Source of the DNA: Flavobacterium sp. MDT1-60
GTDB taxonomy: Bacteria > Bacteroidota > Bacteroidia > Flavobacteriales > Flavobacteriaceae
Direction: 5' to 3'
Length of the DNA stretch: 64,000 bases
NCBI RefSeq assembly: GCF_014844035.1
Contig: NZ_CP062159.1
Span: 5,208,001-5,272,000, forward strand
The translations under genes were made by a program, and so were the position numbers. Of the stretch, positions 52,426-59,434 are shown one piece after another; the stretch's first letter is position 1; the number at the start of each line of letters is the position of its first letter. The notes under the pieces were generated by a model. That model saw nothing but the letters and a program-made list of their open reading frames with translations. It searched no databases and was not told the DNA's origin.

Positions 52426-53286
52426 ATGAAAACAAAATTTTTATTTATTGGAACATTAGTGGCTTTATCTTTTTTTATCAGCTGTAATTCTGATGAAAAA
52501 ACAAATAACGGATCATCCGCAGCAATTACAAAAGACGAAATTATTACAAATTCTAAAATTGACGCCTCAATAGATGATGTAACGAATATTGCTGAAGATC
52601 AATTTAGCGCACAACAAAATGTAACGAATAAACCTAGCGGGCCGGTAAAAAATTTCCTTCCGAGTTGTGCTGTTATCACAACAATCTTAACTAACAGTAC
52701 CTGGACAAGAACTGTCGATTTTGGAGTTGAAGGCTGTACACTTGAAAACGGAAATACAGTAAAAGGAAAAATGGTTATTTCATTCTCTAATGACTTTTCA
52801 GCTTCAACACAGACCATTAGTTATACTTTTGATGGATTTTATCACAATGGCAAAAAACTTCAGGGTAGTAAAAGCATTGTTCGAACTGTAAAAACTACAG
52901 ATTTACTAGCAACGGCACATCCAGTTTTGACAGCCGCAATTGATATGACCATTACTTTTGATGACGGAGGTATTTACACCAGAAAAGGCTCCTTGGTTAA
53001 AGAAATGGTAGAAGGTTATGATACCTGGTTTAATTGGGAAGATAATGCTTATTTGGTAACTGGAAGTGGCACTACTACTTTCCCTAATGGAGATACTTAT
53101 ACAGCTGAAATTACAACACCTTTACAATTTAAAGCAGTATGTAAAAAATCATTTGCTGTAAAAGGAATTGTAACAGTAACTAAAAATGGAGCCTCAGCAG
53201 TTGTTGATTATGGGGATGGAAGTTGCGATACCCTTGCAAAAATCACAAAAGACGGAGTAACGGAAGAGGTTGATTTAAAAAAATAA
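52426..53286 (+). CDS. Putative lipoprotein of unknown function
   Basis: A 286-residue protein with a lipoprotein signal (hydrophobic core, then F-F-I-S-C at residue 20) followed by an acidic stretch N-S-D-E-K-T. The body is beta-rich with repeated hairpins (W-T-R-T-V-D-F-G, N-G-N-T-V-K-G-K-M-V-I-S-F, V-V-D-Y-G-D-G-S-C-D near the end). Flavobacterial genomes contain many such proteins; I do not recognise a named family. A strong terminator follows. Confidence 0.7.
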   Translation: MKTKFLFIGTLVALSFFISCNSDEKTNNGSSAAITKDEIITNSKIDASIDDVTNIAEDQFSAQQNVTNKPSGPVKNFLPSCAVITTILTNSTWTRTVDFGVEGCTLENGNTVKGKMVISFSNDFSASTQTISYTFDGFYHNGKKLQGSKSIVRTVKTTDLLATAHPVLTAAIDMTITFDDGGIYTRKGSLVKEMVEGYDTWFNWEDNAYLVTGSGTTTFPNGDTYTAEITTPLQFKAVCKKSFAVKGIVTVTKNGASAVVDYGDGSCDTLAKITKDGVTEEVDLKK

Positions 53287-53669
53287 TAACCCTTTTTGCC
53301 CAGAAAAAAAGCATTAAGAACAAGAAGACCTCTCGTTTTTAATGCTTTTTTGTATATCAAATGTTCCTATGGAACATCATCCGCATTGTCAATATTTTTT
53401 TTCTATCGATGAGATATATTCCTACGGAATATTACATTTCTGCTTCTTTATTTGCTAATTGCCCACAGGCAGCGTCAATATCTTTTCCGCGACTGCTACT
53501 ACCAATCTATAACTCCTAGCGGAGTATATCCTGTTTTATACGATGGAACTATGCATCAGCTTCTTTATTTGCTAATTACCCACAAGCGGCGTCAATATCT
53601 TTTCCGCGACTGCGACTTACTACCAATCTATAACTCCTGGCGGAGTATATCTTGTTTTATACGATCGAA
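53287..53669. other. 383-bp gap with decayed rlmN 3' copies
   Basis: It contains the terminator at 53304-53351 and two degenerate copies of the last codons of rlmN with short palindromes between them (see repeat entry). The antisense open frames here are shadows of that repeat. Confidence 0.6.
53304..53351 (+). terminator. Terminator of the 52426 gene
   Basis: AAAAAAAGCATTAA pairs with TTAATGCTTTTTT around a 21-base loop. Confidence 0.8.
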
Positions 53670-53735
53670 CTATGCATCAGCTTCTTTATTGGCCAATTGC
53701 CCACAAGCAGCGTCAATATCTTTTCCGCGACTGCG
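53442..53735. repeat. Triplicated rlmN 3' end with palindromic spacers
   Basis: GCTTCTTTATT begins at 53442, 53559 and 53680 (117 and 121 bases apart), each followed by the reverse complement of the codons for S-R-G-K-D-I-D-A-A-C-G. Only the third copy belongs to the intact gene. Each pair is separated by about 65 bases containing CTCCTAGCGGAG or CTCCTGGCGGAG. The middle copy has a stop codon after A-A-C-G. Confidence 0.85.
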
Positions 53736-54719
53736 ACGTACTTTTACCACGATTCCAATGTTCTCCAAAGCTTTTATATAAGCCAAAATAGATTCTTCCG
53801 AGGCTTGTTGAAACTCGCCATCGTCAATTGGGTTATATTCAATTAAGTTGACTTTACAAGGCACATATTTACAGAATTTAACCAAAGCATCAATTGAAGC
53901 TTTGTCATCGTTAATTCCTTTCCAAACCACATATTCGTAAGAGATTTTACTTTTGGTTTTTCTATACCAATATTCTAAGGCTTCACGTAATTCGGATAAA
54001 GGGAAATTTTTACTGAACGGCATGATTCGGGCACGAATTTCATCAATTGCCGAATGCAATGAAACGGCTAATTTAAATTTCACATCATCATCAGCCATTT
54101 TCTTAATCATTTTAGGAATTCCGGAAGTCGAAACCATGATTCTTTTTGGTGACATTCCTAAACCTTCTGTTGATGTAACCATATCAATCGCTTTAATGAC
54201 ATTATTATAATTCATTAAAGGTTCTCCCATTCCCATAAAAACAATATTTGAAAGGGGGTGATTGTGGTATAAACGACTTTCTTTATCGATTGCTAAAATC
54301 TGATCGTAGATTTCGCCTGGCTCCAGATTCCGCATTCTTTTCAATCTTGAAGTTGCGCAGAAATTACAATCTAAACTACAACCCACCTGACTAGAAACAC
54401 AAGCTGTTGTTCTGGTGTCGGTCGGAATCAAAACCGATTCGACTACCAAACCATCATGAAGACGAACTGCATTTTTTACGGTTCCGTCACTACTACGCTG
54501 CATGGTATCAACCTTAATGTGATTGATAACAAAATTATCTTCAAGCATAGAACGAGTTGTTTTGGCAACATTCGTCATATCCTCAAAACTATGTGCTCCC
54601 TTGCTCCACAACCATTCATAGACTTGATTTCCACGAAAAGCTTTGTCATTATTTGCGACAAAAAAATCTCGTAATTGATCTTTTGATAAGGCTCTTATGT
54701 CTTTTTTCTCGATTTGCAT
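53670..54719 (-). CDS. rlmN: Dual-specificity 23S rRNA/tRNA adenine-C2 methyltransferase RlmN
   Basis: A 349-residue radical SAM enzyme that methylates A2503 of 23S rRNA and A37 of some tRNAs. The iron-sulfur motif C-S-L-D-C-N-F-C is at about 113-120. Other features are M-G-M-G-E-P-L-M-N-Y, V-S-T-S-G-I-P, a second catalytic cysteine in D-A-A-C-G-Q-L near the end, and the N-terminal accessory domain. The last codons are repeated twice downstream. Confidence 0.95.
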   Translation of the reverse strand: MQIEKKDIRALSKDQLRDFFVANNDKAFRGNQVYEWLWSKGAHSFEDMTNVAKTTRSMLEDNFVINHIKVDTMQRSSDGTVKNAVRLHDGLVVESVLIPTDTRTTACVSSQVGCSLDCNFCATSRLKRMRNLEPGEIYDQILAIDKESRLYHNHPLSNIVFMGMGEPLMNYNNVIKAIDMVTSTEGLGMSPKRIMVSTSGIPKMIKKMADDDVKFKLAVSLHSAIDEIRARIMPFSKNFPLSELREALEYWYRKTKSKISYEYVVWKGINDDKASIDALVKFCKYVPCKVNLIEYNPIDDGEFQQASEESILAYIKALENIGIVVKVRRSRGKDIDAACGQLANKEADA

Positions 54720-54797
54720 GGTGCAAAGTTACTAAGTATTTATGGAAACCTTTTAATTCTTAAAAAACTTTAGGAGTAAACTTTTAAATCATAATTT

Positions 54798-54814
54798 TTG
54801 GCACGGGAATTGTC
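54798..54814 (+). promoter_or_regulatory. Possible sigma-54 promoter
   Basis: TTGGCACGGGAATTGTC matches the -24/-12 consensus TGGCAC-N5-TTGC except for T in place of the last C. It lies about 115 bases before the lipoprotein ATG at 54929. A housekeeping-like TATCTTTA is also present at about 54869. Confidence 0.45.
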
Positions 54815-54928
54815 TTCTAGTCAAAAGGAAAATAATCTTACAAAGCGCGCAATCATTTTAAAATTTGTATCTTTATTTTTCAGCTTTATAACCTTTAAAT
54901 TTTATAACCTAAAAAAAATTGATTCATT

Positions 54929-55294
54929 ATGAAAAAACAAATTTTAAGCTTAGCTGTAGTTGCTTTGTTAGCATTCGCTGTTCAATCTTGTGAGAAGAAA
55001 GAACCAAAACCAGGAGAAGATGAATTAACGCTTGGAAACAAAGTTGACACCTTGACTACAGATATCGAACAGGCAAAGGATAGTGCTGTAATTAAGGCTG
55101 AAAATGCTGCCGCAAATGCGAAAGAAGCTTCTCAAAATGCTGCTCAGGATGTAAAAGACGCTACAACCAAAGCTGCACAAGATGTAAAAGAAGCCACTAA
55201 AAAAGCTGCAGACAAGGCAGAAGCTGCTGCAAAAGCTGCCAAAGACGGAACAGTAAAAACTGCTAAAGACGTTAATGAGGCATTGAAGAAATAA
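54929..55294 (+). CDS. LEA-like alanine-rich lipoprotein
   Basis: A 121-residue lipoprotein: signal peptide with V-Q-S-C (cysteine at 21), then a Lys/Ala/Asp-rich amphipathic helix from about 50 to the end with repeated A-A-Q-D-V-K-D-A-T-T-K and A-A-Q-D-V-K-E-A-T-K-K units of about 11 residues. This is the pattern of group 3 LEA and apolipoprotein-like stress proteins, which protect membranes or proteins during drying or cell stress. The possible sigma-54 site upstream suggests conditional expression. A clear terminator follows. Confidence 0.7.
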   Translation: MKKQILSLAVVALLAFAVQSCEKKEPKPGEDELTLGNKVDTLTTDIEQAKDSAVIKAENAAANAKEASQNAAQDVKDATTKAAQDVKEATKKAADKAEAAAKAAKDGTVKTAKDVNEALKK

Positions 55295-55315
55295 TTGTTA
55301 AAGAATTCACAAACT

Positions 55316-55344
55316 AAAACCATCCCACGGCGGATGGTTTTTTT
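55316..55344 (+). terminator. Terminator of the LEA-like lipoprotein
   Basis: AAAACCATCC pairs with GGATGGTTTT around a 6-base loop, followed by T-run. Confidence 0.88.
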
Positions 55345-55372
55345 ATGCAAAAAAGTGAGCGAATATTTTTTG

Positions 55373-55380
55373 TATTTTTG
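55373..55380 (+). promoter_or_regulatory. TAnnTTTG element for 55405 gene
   Basis: TATTTTTG, 24 bases before the ATG at 55405, fits the Bacteroidota -7 consensus. Confidence 0.4.
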
Positions 55381-55404
55381 CTTTAAATTAGAAGATACTA
55401 CAAC

Positions 55405-56046
55405 ATGCATTTTATTTCACAAGACTTAGAAGATTATATCGAACAGCATTCTGAAAACGAACCAGAATTGTTAGCAAAACTGAACAAAGAAACGTATCAG
55501 AAAATTCTTTTACCAAGAATGTTGAGCGGACATTTTCAAGGAAGAGTTTTAAGCATGTTATCCAAATTAATTCGTCCGGTAAATATTCTGGAAATCGGAA
55601 CTTATACGGGTTATGCCGCTTTGTGTTTGTGTGAAGGAATGCAGGAAAATGGTCAATTGCATACAATAGATATTAAAGAAGAATTAATTGATTTTCAGCG
55701 TAAATATTTTGATGCCTCCCCTTGGGGAAAACAAATTTTTCAGCACTTAGGAGAAGCAATTGACATTATTCCGACTCTGGATGTGAAATTTGATTTGGTT
55801 TTTATTGATGCCGATAAAGAAAACTACTTAAATTATTGGAAAATGATTGTTCCAAAGATGAATAAAGGCGGTATTATTTTATCTGATAATGTTTTATGGA
55901 GTGGAAAAATCCTCGAACCAGTTCACCCGAATGATGTTAGTACAAAAGTGCTTTTAGAATATAATTTACTTTTGAAAAATGATCCAAGAGTAGAGACGGT
56001 TTTGTTGCCAATTCGTGATGGGCTTACTGTGAGCAGGGTTCTTTAA
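55405..56046 (+). CDS. SAM-dependent O-methyltransferase (family 3)
   Basis: A 213-residue Rossmann-fold methyltransferase of the caffeoyl-CoA/catechol O-methyltransferase group. SAM loop L-E-I-G-T-Y-T-G-Y-A-A-L at about 58-69, I-D-I-K-E-E next, and the metal-binding F-D-L-V-F-I-D-A-D-K-E-N-Y near 136-148 with D-N-V-L-W-S-G near 170. These enzymes use a divalent metal to methylate catechol-like hydroxyls; the substrate here is unknown. Confidence 0.88.
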   Translation: MHFISQDLEDYIEQHSENEPELLAKLNKETYQKILLPRMLSGHFQGRVLSMLSKLIRPVNILEIGTYTGYAALCLCEGMQENGQLHTIDIKEELIDFQRKYFDASPWGKQIFQHLGEAIDIIPTLDVKFDLVFIDADKENYLNYWKMIVPKMNKGGIILSDNVLWSGKILEPVHPNDVSTKVLLEYNLLLKNDPRVETVLLPIRDGLTVSRVL

Positions 56047-56126
56047 AAAAAGTTGCTAAGGCTCTAAGATACTGAGGTTCTGAGTTTTTTTTCTAGAATC
56101 TGTAATTATATAAAATTTGATTTCAA

Positions 56127-56843
56127 ATGAATTGTTTAAACGAAATAAATACTGAAGGTTTTACAATTATAAATAAAGTTTATACTGAAAATGAAATTGA
56201 AAAATTGATTTCCTTAATTGAAAATCTAACCAAAAATGATAGTGACAATGCAACATTCAGAAAATCTCAGGATTTGTTCGCTATTAGACAATTTCATAAA
56301 GAAATCCCCGAAACTCTTCCTCATATTTTCAATCAAAATTTAAACAATATTCTCAAATATAATTTCGGAGAAGGCTATTTCATAACCAAGTCTATTTATT
56401 TCGATAAACCGGAAAAATCAAATTGGTTTGTGGCTTATCACCAGGATTTAACGATTTCGGTTGATAAGAAAATTGAAATCGAAAACTTCGAAAACTGGAC
56501 TATAAAACAAAATCAGTTTGCGGTTCAGCCTCCAACAAAAATTCTGGAAAATAATTTCACTATTAGAATACATCTTGATAACACCACAAAAGATAACGGT
56601 GCTCTAAAAGTCATTAACAATTCGCATTCAAAAGGAATTTTTAGAGTTGAGAATCTACAGATTGAAAATGAAACTATTTGCGAAGTTGAGAAGGGTGGAA
56701 TCATGATTATGAAACCTCTGCTTTTTCATGCTTCAAACAAAACGACTAATAACGAAAGACGAAGAGTTATTCATATTGAATTTAGCAATCAAATTCTTCC
56801 TGATGGATTAGAATGGAGCGAGAAAACGATCCTTAATAACTAA
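56127..56843 (+). CDS. PhyH-like Fe(II)/2-oxoglutarate dioxygenase
   Basis: A 238-residue protein with the double-stranded beta-helix metal triad H105-x-D107 (V-A-Y-H-Q-D-L) and H201 (L-L-F-H-A-S-N), and an arginine at 211-213 that would bind 2-oxoglutarate. N-G-A-L-K-V-I-N-N-S-H precedes the distal histidine as in phytanoyl-CoA dioxygenase relatives. Substrate unknown. A GC-rich repeat element follows. Confidence 0.82.
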   Translation: MNCLNEINTEGFTIINKVYTENEIEKLISLIENLTKNDSDNATFRKSQDLFAIRQFHKEIPETLPHIFNQNLNNILKYNFGEGYFITKSIYFDKPEKSNWFVAYHQDLTISVDKKIEIENFENWTIKQNQFAVQPPTKILENNFTIRIHLDNTTKDNGALKVINNSHSKGIFRVENLQIENETICEVEKGGIMIMKPLLFHASNKTTNNERRRVIHIEFSNQILPDGLEWSEKTILNN

Positions 56844-56846
56844 ACT

Positions 56847-56948
56847 TTCTTTTGAAAATAGGTGCCCTAGCCCGGATTGAAGGGAAAATCCTTTTGTGTC
56901 CGCCACGGCGGACGTAAAAGATACAGCGGATGGCTGGAAATAGCTCCT
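56847..56948. repeat. Dispersed GC-rich palindromic element, copy 3
   Basis: CTTTTGTGTCCGCC-A-CGGCGGAC core at about 56890-56913 with CTAGCCC left and AGCTCCT right, the same order as copy 1. The palindrome has a few mismatches. Confidence 0.75.
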
Positions 56949-56953
56949 GAAAA

Positions 56954-57517
56954 TTATCCCGGAAAATATAAAGGTTTTAGTTTTCGATAAACCAAATAAA
57001 GTAAAGATCCGAAAAGTGCTCCGAAGAAATAACCGGTAAGAATGTCTCCAGGATAATGTAATCCTAAATAAATTCGGCTATAAGCGAAGATTAACGGCCA
57101 TAAAAACAAGAATCCTAAATATTTGAAATGGCGTTTTAAAATCAGGAATAAAAAGGTTGCAACAGCCATTGTGTTAGCCGCATGACCTGAGAAAAAACTA
57201 TAAGATGTACGAACCTGCACAACACGAATAAATGAATTTATTTCTGGATTATTACATGGGCGTAAACGTTCGAAAGTATGTTTGAACAAATTAGTCATCT
57301 GATCTGTAAAAGCAATTAAAACTGCAATGAAAAGAAGAATATATAAAGTTTGTTTTATACCTATTTTTTTATAAATAAGAAAAAACAGGAATAAAAAAAA
57401 TGGTGTCCAATACAGTTGATTGGTGATAATCAGCCAAAGTTTATCGTATGTTTCAGAACCTAAACCATTAAGATACACAAAGAGATTGGTATCTAATTCT
57501 TGTATTTTTTCAAGCAT
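56954..57517 (-). CDS. PAP2-family membrane phosphatase
   Basis: A 187-residue membrane protein with about five segments. The PAP2 motif parts are visible: K-H-T-F-E-R-L-R-P-C, Y-S-F-F-S-G-H-A-A-N-T and S-R-I-Y-L-G-L-H-Y-P-G-D. Members dephosphorylate lipid phosphates such as undecaprenyl diphosphate or phosphatidate; the actual substrate is not decided by sequence. It starts one base after the tatA stop, so the two genes form an operon. Confidence 0.88.
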   Translation of the reverse strand: MLEKIQELDTNLFVYLNGLGSETYDKLWLIITNQLYWTPFFLFLFFLIYKKIGIKQTLYILLFIAVLIAFTDQMTNLFKHTFERLRPCNNPEINSFIRVVQVRTSYSFFSGHAANTMAVATFLFLILKRHFKYLGFLFLWPLIFAYSRIYLGLHYPGDILTGYFFGALFGSLLYLVYRKLKPLYFPG

Positions 57518-57518
57518 A

Positions 57519-57878
57519 TTACATTTGGCGTTTTACAGGTCCGGAAATTGAATCGATGTCTTCTTTTACTTTGTCTATTTCTGTTGCAGTATCGCCTAAT
57601 AAATTACCTGATAAACTGGTAGTATCACGTAAAAGGTTTGATTTTGCATCGTTAATTTGTGCGTTAATATTTCCTGTGATATCCGTTAAAGATTTTGTAT
57701 CAAAACCATTTGCCTCTGCTCCTTTTTGAATTTCACTTTTAATGTCGTTGGTTGCGTTTTTTAATTGCGCCATAGCTTTACCCATTGTACGAGCAATTTC
57801 AGGCACTTTATCAGAACCAAAAAGCATTAGTACGATAAACAATATAAAAACTAATTCTCCTCCTCCTATACCAAACAT
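57519..57878 (-). CDS. tatA: Twin-arginine translocase subunit TatA
   Basis: About 119 residues from the ATG at 57878 (M-F-G-I-G-G-G-E-L-V-F-I-L); the longer frame to 57902 adds residues before the membrane helix. One N-terminal membrane segment, then the hinge F-G-S-D-K-V-P-E-I-A-R-T-M-G and an amphipathic helix (K-A-M-A-Q-L-K-N-A-T-N-D-I-K), followed by a longer acidic tail than in classic TatA. TatA proteins oligomerise into the channel for folded proteins. Confidence 0.85.
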   Translation of the reverse strand: MFGIGGGELVFILFIVLMLFGSDKVPEIARTMGKAMAQLKNATNDIKSEIQKGAEANGFDTKSLTDITGNINAQINDAKSNLLRDTTSLSGNLLGDTATEIDKVKEDIDSISGPVKRQM

Positions 57879-57965
57879 AACTTTTATTTTTGTGTGCCAC
57901 AAAGATATTAAATTTTGCAGCCGACTGTTTTAAAATTTACTTAAAAAAAAAAGACTCTTTTCAGA

Positions 57966-59405
57966 GCTACCGTCTGGACACATCTCTAAAGAGTATCCAA
58001 CCTTGCATGACTGAATTGAATTTTTGCAGGCCAATCCAAAAGGTTGTGATGCCTGGTTTTCTTTCTGAAAGATAACCTTTCCATCCTCCTAATCTAGCAA
58101 TAGCCCATATATATCGTTTCAAATCTGACGATTTATATGGGTTTTTTAGTTTTTCTGTTTTACCCTCTAATTGTGTGATTTGCAATTCTAAACATTCCAT
58201 TTCTTGCTCTGAAAAACAGCTTCTGGGTTCAGTCTCTTCTTCGCAGCCATAGGCGATTTGCATAATAAAGAGCTTTATAATAGTCTCCAGCATCAAAAGA
58301 CATAGTTTACGAACTGCTTTGCCTTGGGATAATTCGCTAGCTTCTATGTTGAAGCCCTCTTTCTTTAAAATTCTAAATACTTCTTCGATAGTCCACCTGT
58401 AGGTATACCATTGGATACAAAGTAATGCAGTTTGCAGATCTTCAACTTTCTTTGTCGTTAGTAATCTCCAAAGTATTGGGTTTTCAATGTTTTCTCCAAC
58501 CTCTTTTGCCTCAATAGCGTAAAGCTTGATTTTATCAGGAAGATGTTTACCTGAATATTGATGTTTGCCTATTGTTATTTCTGAAAAGCGTACTTCTATA
58601 GTAGCTGTTCTTTTCTGGATATTTCTCCTTTTGTCTCCTTCTAGTTCAATTGTGTACATCCCTTGAAGCGGCTGAGAACTTAGATGATCGAAAAGTTTGA
58701 TTTTATTACCCAACAATCGATTAAATCGGGATCTAATCAATAAATGTGTTTTACTGTCTGGGACAAGGCAAAATTGTTCAAAAATATCTCCCTCTCTGTC
58801 CTGAATAATGATTATTTCTTTTGCTTTACTTAGTCTTTTCTTAGTTTCAAGAGAAGAATCGATCCATCTGTAAGACTCTTTTTCTTCAATGGGTATACGA
58901 TTGTGAGTATTGGTCTTCATTTTAGGTGGCAGTTCATGACTTCTATTCCATATTTTCACATCTGAAAAACCATATGGCATTAAAGTATCTGCATCTATGA
59001 TAAAACTCGGATGAATAAAAAAGCCAAGTCCACCAACAGAAGCATTGGTCAGTCCAATTGACTCATCCTTTTTGATCCTGTTTCTGTGATTATAAAGGTT
59101 TATTTCACTACTGTCCTGAATACACAAAACAGATTTATCTTCAACGCAGCTTACACAATTAAGAGACATGTTCTTTATAATATCAGCCTCACTGACATTA
59201 TCATTTTGCAAAAATCGGTAAATCGCTTTGGCTTCAGCGTCACTTTCTGCTAATTGTCTTATCGAATAAATACTATTAGCAAACAAGCGATTGAGAATAG
59301 AATTACCTCTATTCAACAATCGCTTGTCTTTTAAATTTTCAAAATATCTAGTCTGCACTTTTTCTCAAATATAATTAAAAAAAATATTTGTGTCCAGACG
59401 GTAGC
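57966..59405. mobile_element. IS4-family insertion sequence, 1440 bp
   Basis: Terminal inverted repeats GCTACCGTCTGGACACA at 57966-57982 and 59389-59405 are perfect over 17 bases. A 10-bp direct repeat TCTTTTCAGA flanks it (57956-57965 and 59406-59415), the length expected for IS4 elements. The transposase gene is intact and both ends are present, so the element may be active. Confidence 0.95.
57967..59358 (-). CDS. IS4-family transposase
   Basis: A 463-residue DDE transposase. Aspartates lie in C-I-Q-D-S-S-E-I near 100 and I-I-I-Q-D-R-E-G-D near 190. The IS4 signature around the catalytic glutamate is Y-R-W-T-I-E-E-V-F-R-I-L-K-K-E-G. The stop codon falls inside the left terminal repeat. Length and motifs are complete, with no frameshift. 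Confidence 0.93.
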   Translation of the reverse strand: MQTRYFENLKDKRLLNRGNSILNRLFANSIYSIRQLAESDAEAKAIYRFLQNDNVSEADIIKNMSLNCVSCVEDKSVLCIQDSSEINLYNHRNRIKKDESIGLTNASVGGLGFFIHPSFIIDADTLMPYGFSDVKIWNRSHELPPKMKTNTHNRIPIEEKESYRWIDSSLETKKRLSKAKEIIIIQDREGDIFEQFCLVPDSKTHLLIRSRFNRLLGNKIKLFDHLSSQPLQGMYTIELEGDKRRNIQKRTATIEVRFSEITIGKHQYSGKHLPDKIKLYAIEAKEVGENIENPILWRLLTTKKVEDLQTALLCIQWYTYRWTIEEVFRILKKEGFNIEASELSQGKAVRKLCLLMLETIIKLFIMQIAYGCEEETEPRSCFSEQEMECLELQITQLEGKTEKLKNPYKSSDLKRYIWAIARLGGWKGYLSERKPGITTFWIGLQKFNSVMQGWILFRDVSRR

Positions 59406-59434
59406 TCTTTTCAGAGTCTTTTTTAGTTTTATTC

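Noticed and set aside
53452..53846. Two open frames on the plus strand downstream of the 52426 lipoprotein
   Set aside because: They are antisense to rlmN and its decayed copies, and their apparent internal repeat is the DNA repeat.
57967..59358. Passenger gene or composite transposon
   Set aside because: The element is a single simple IS with one transposase gene and a matched target duplication; no second copy is in the window.
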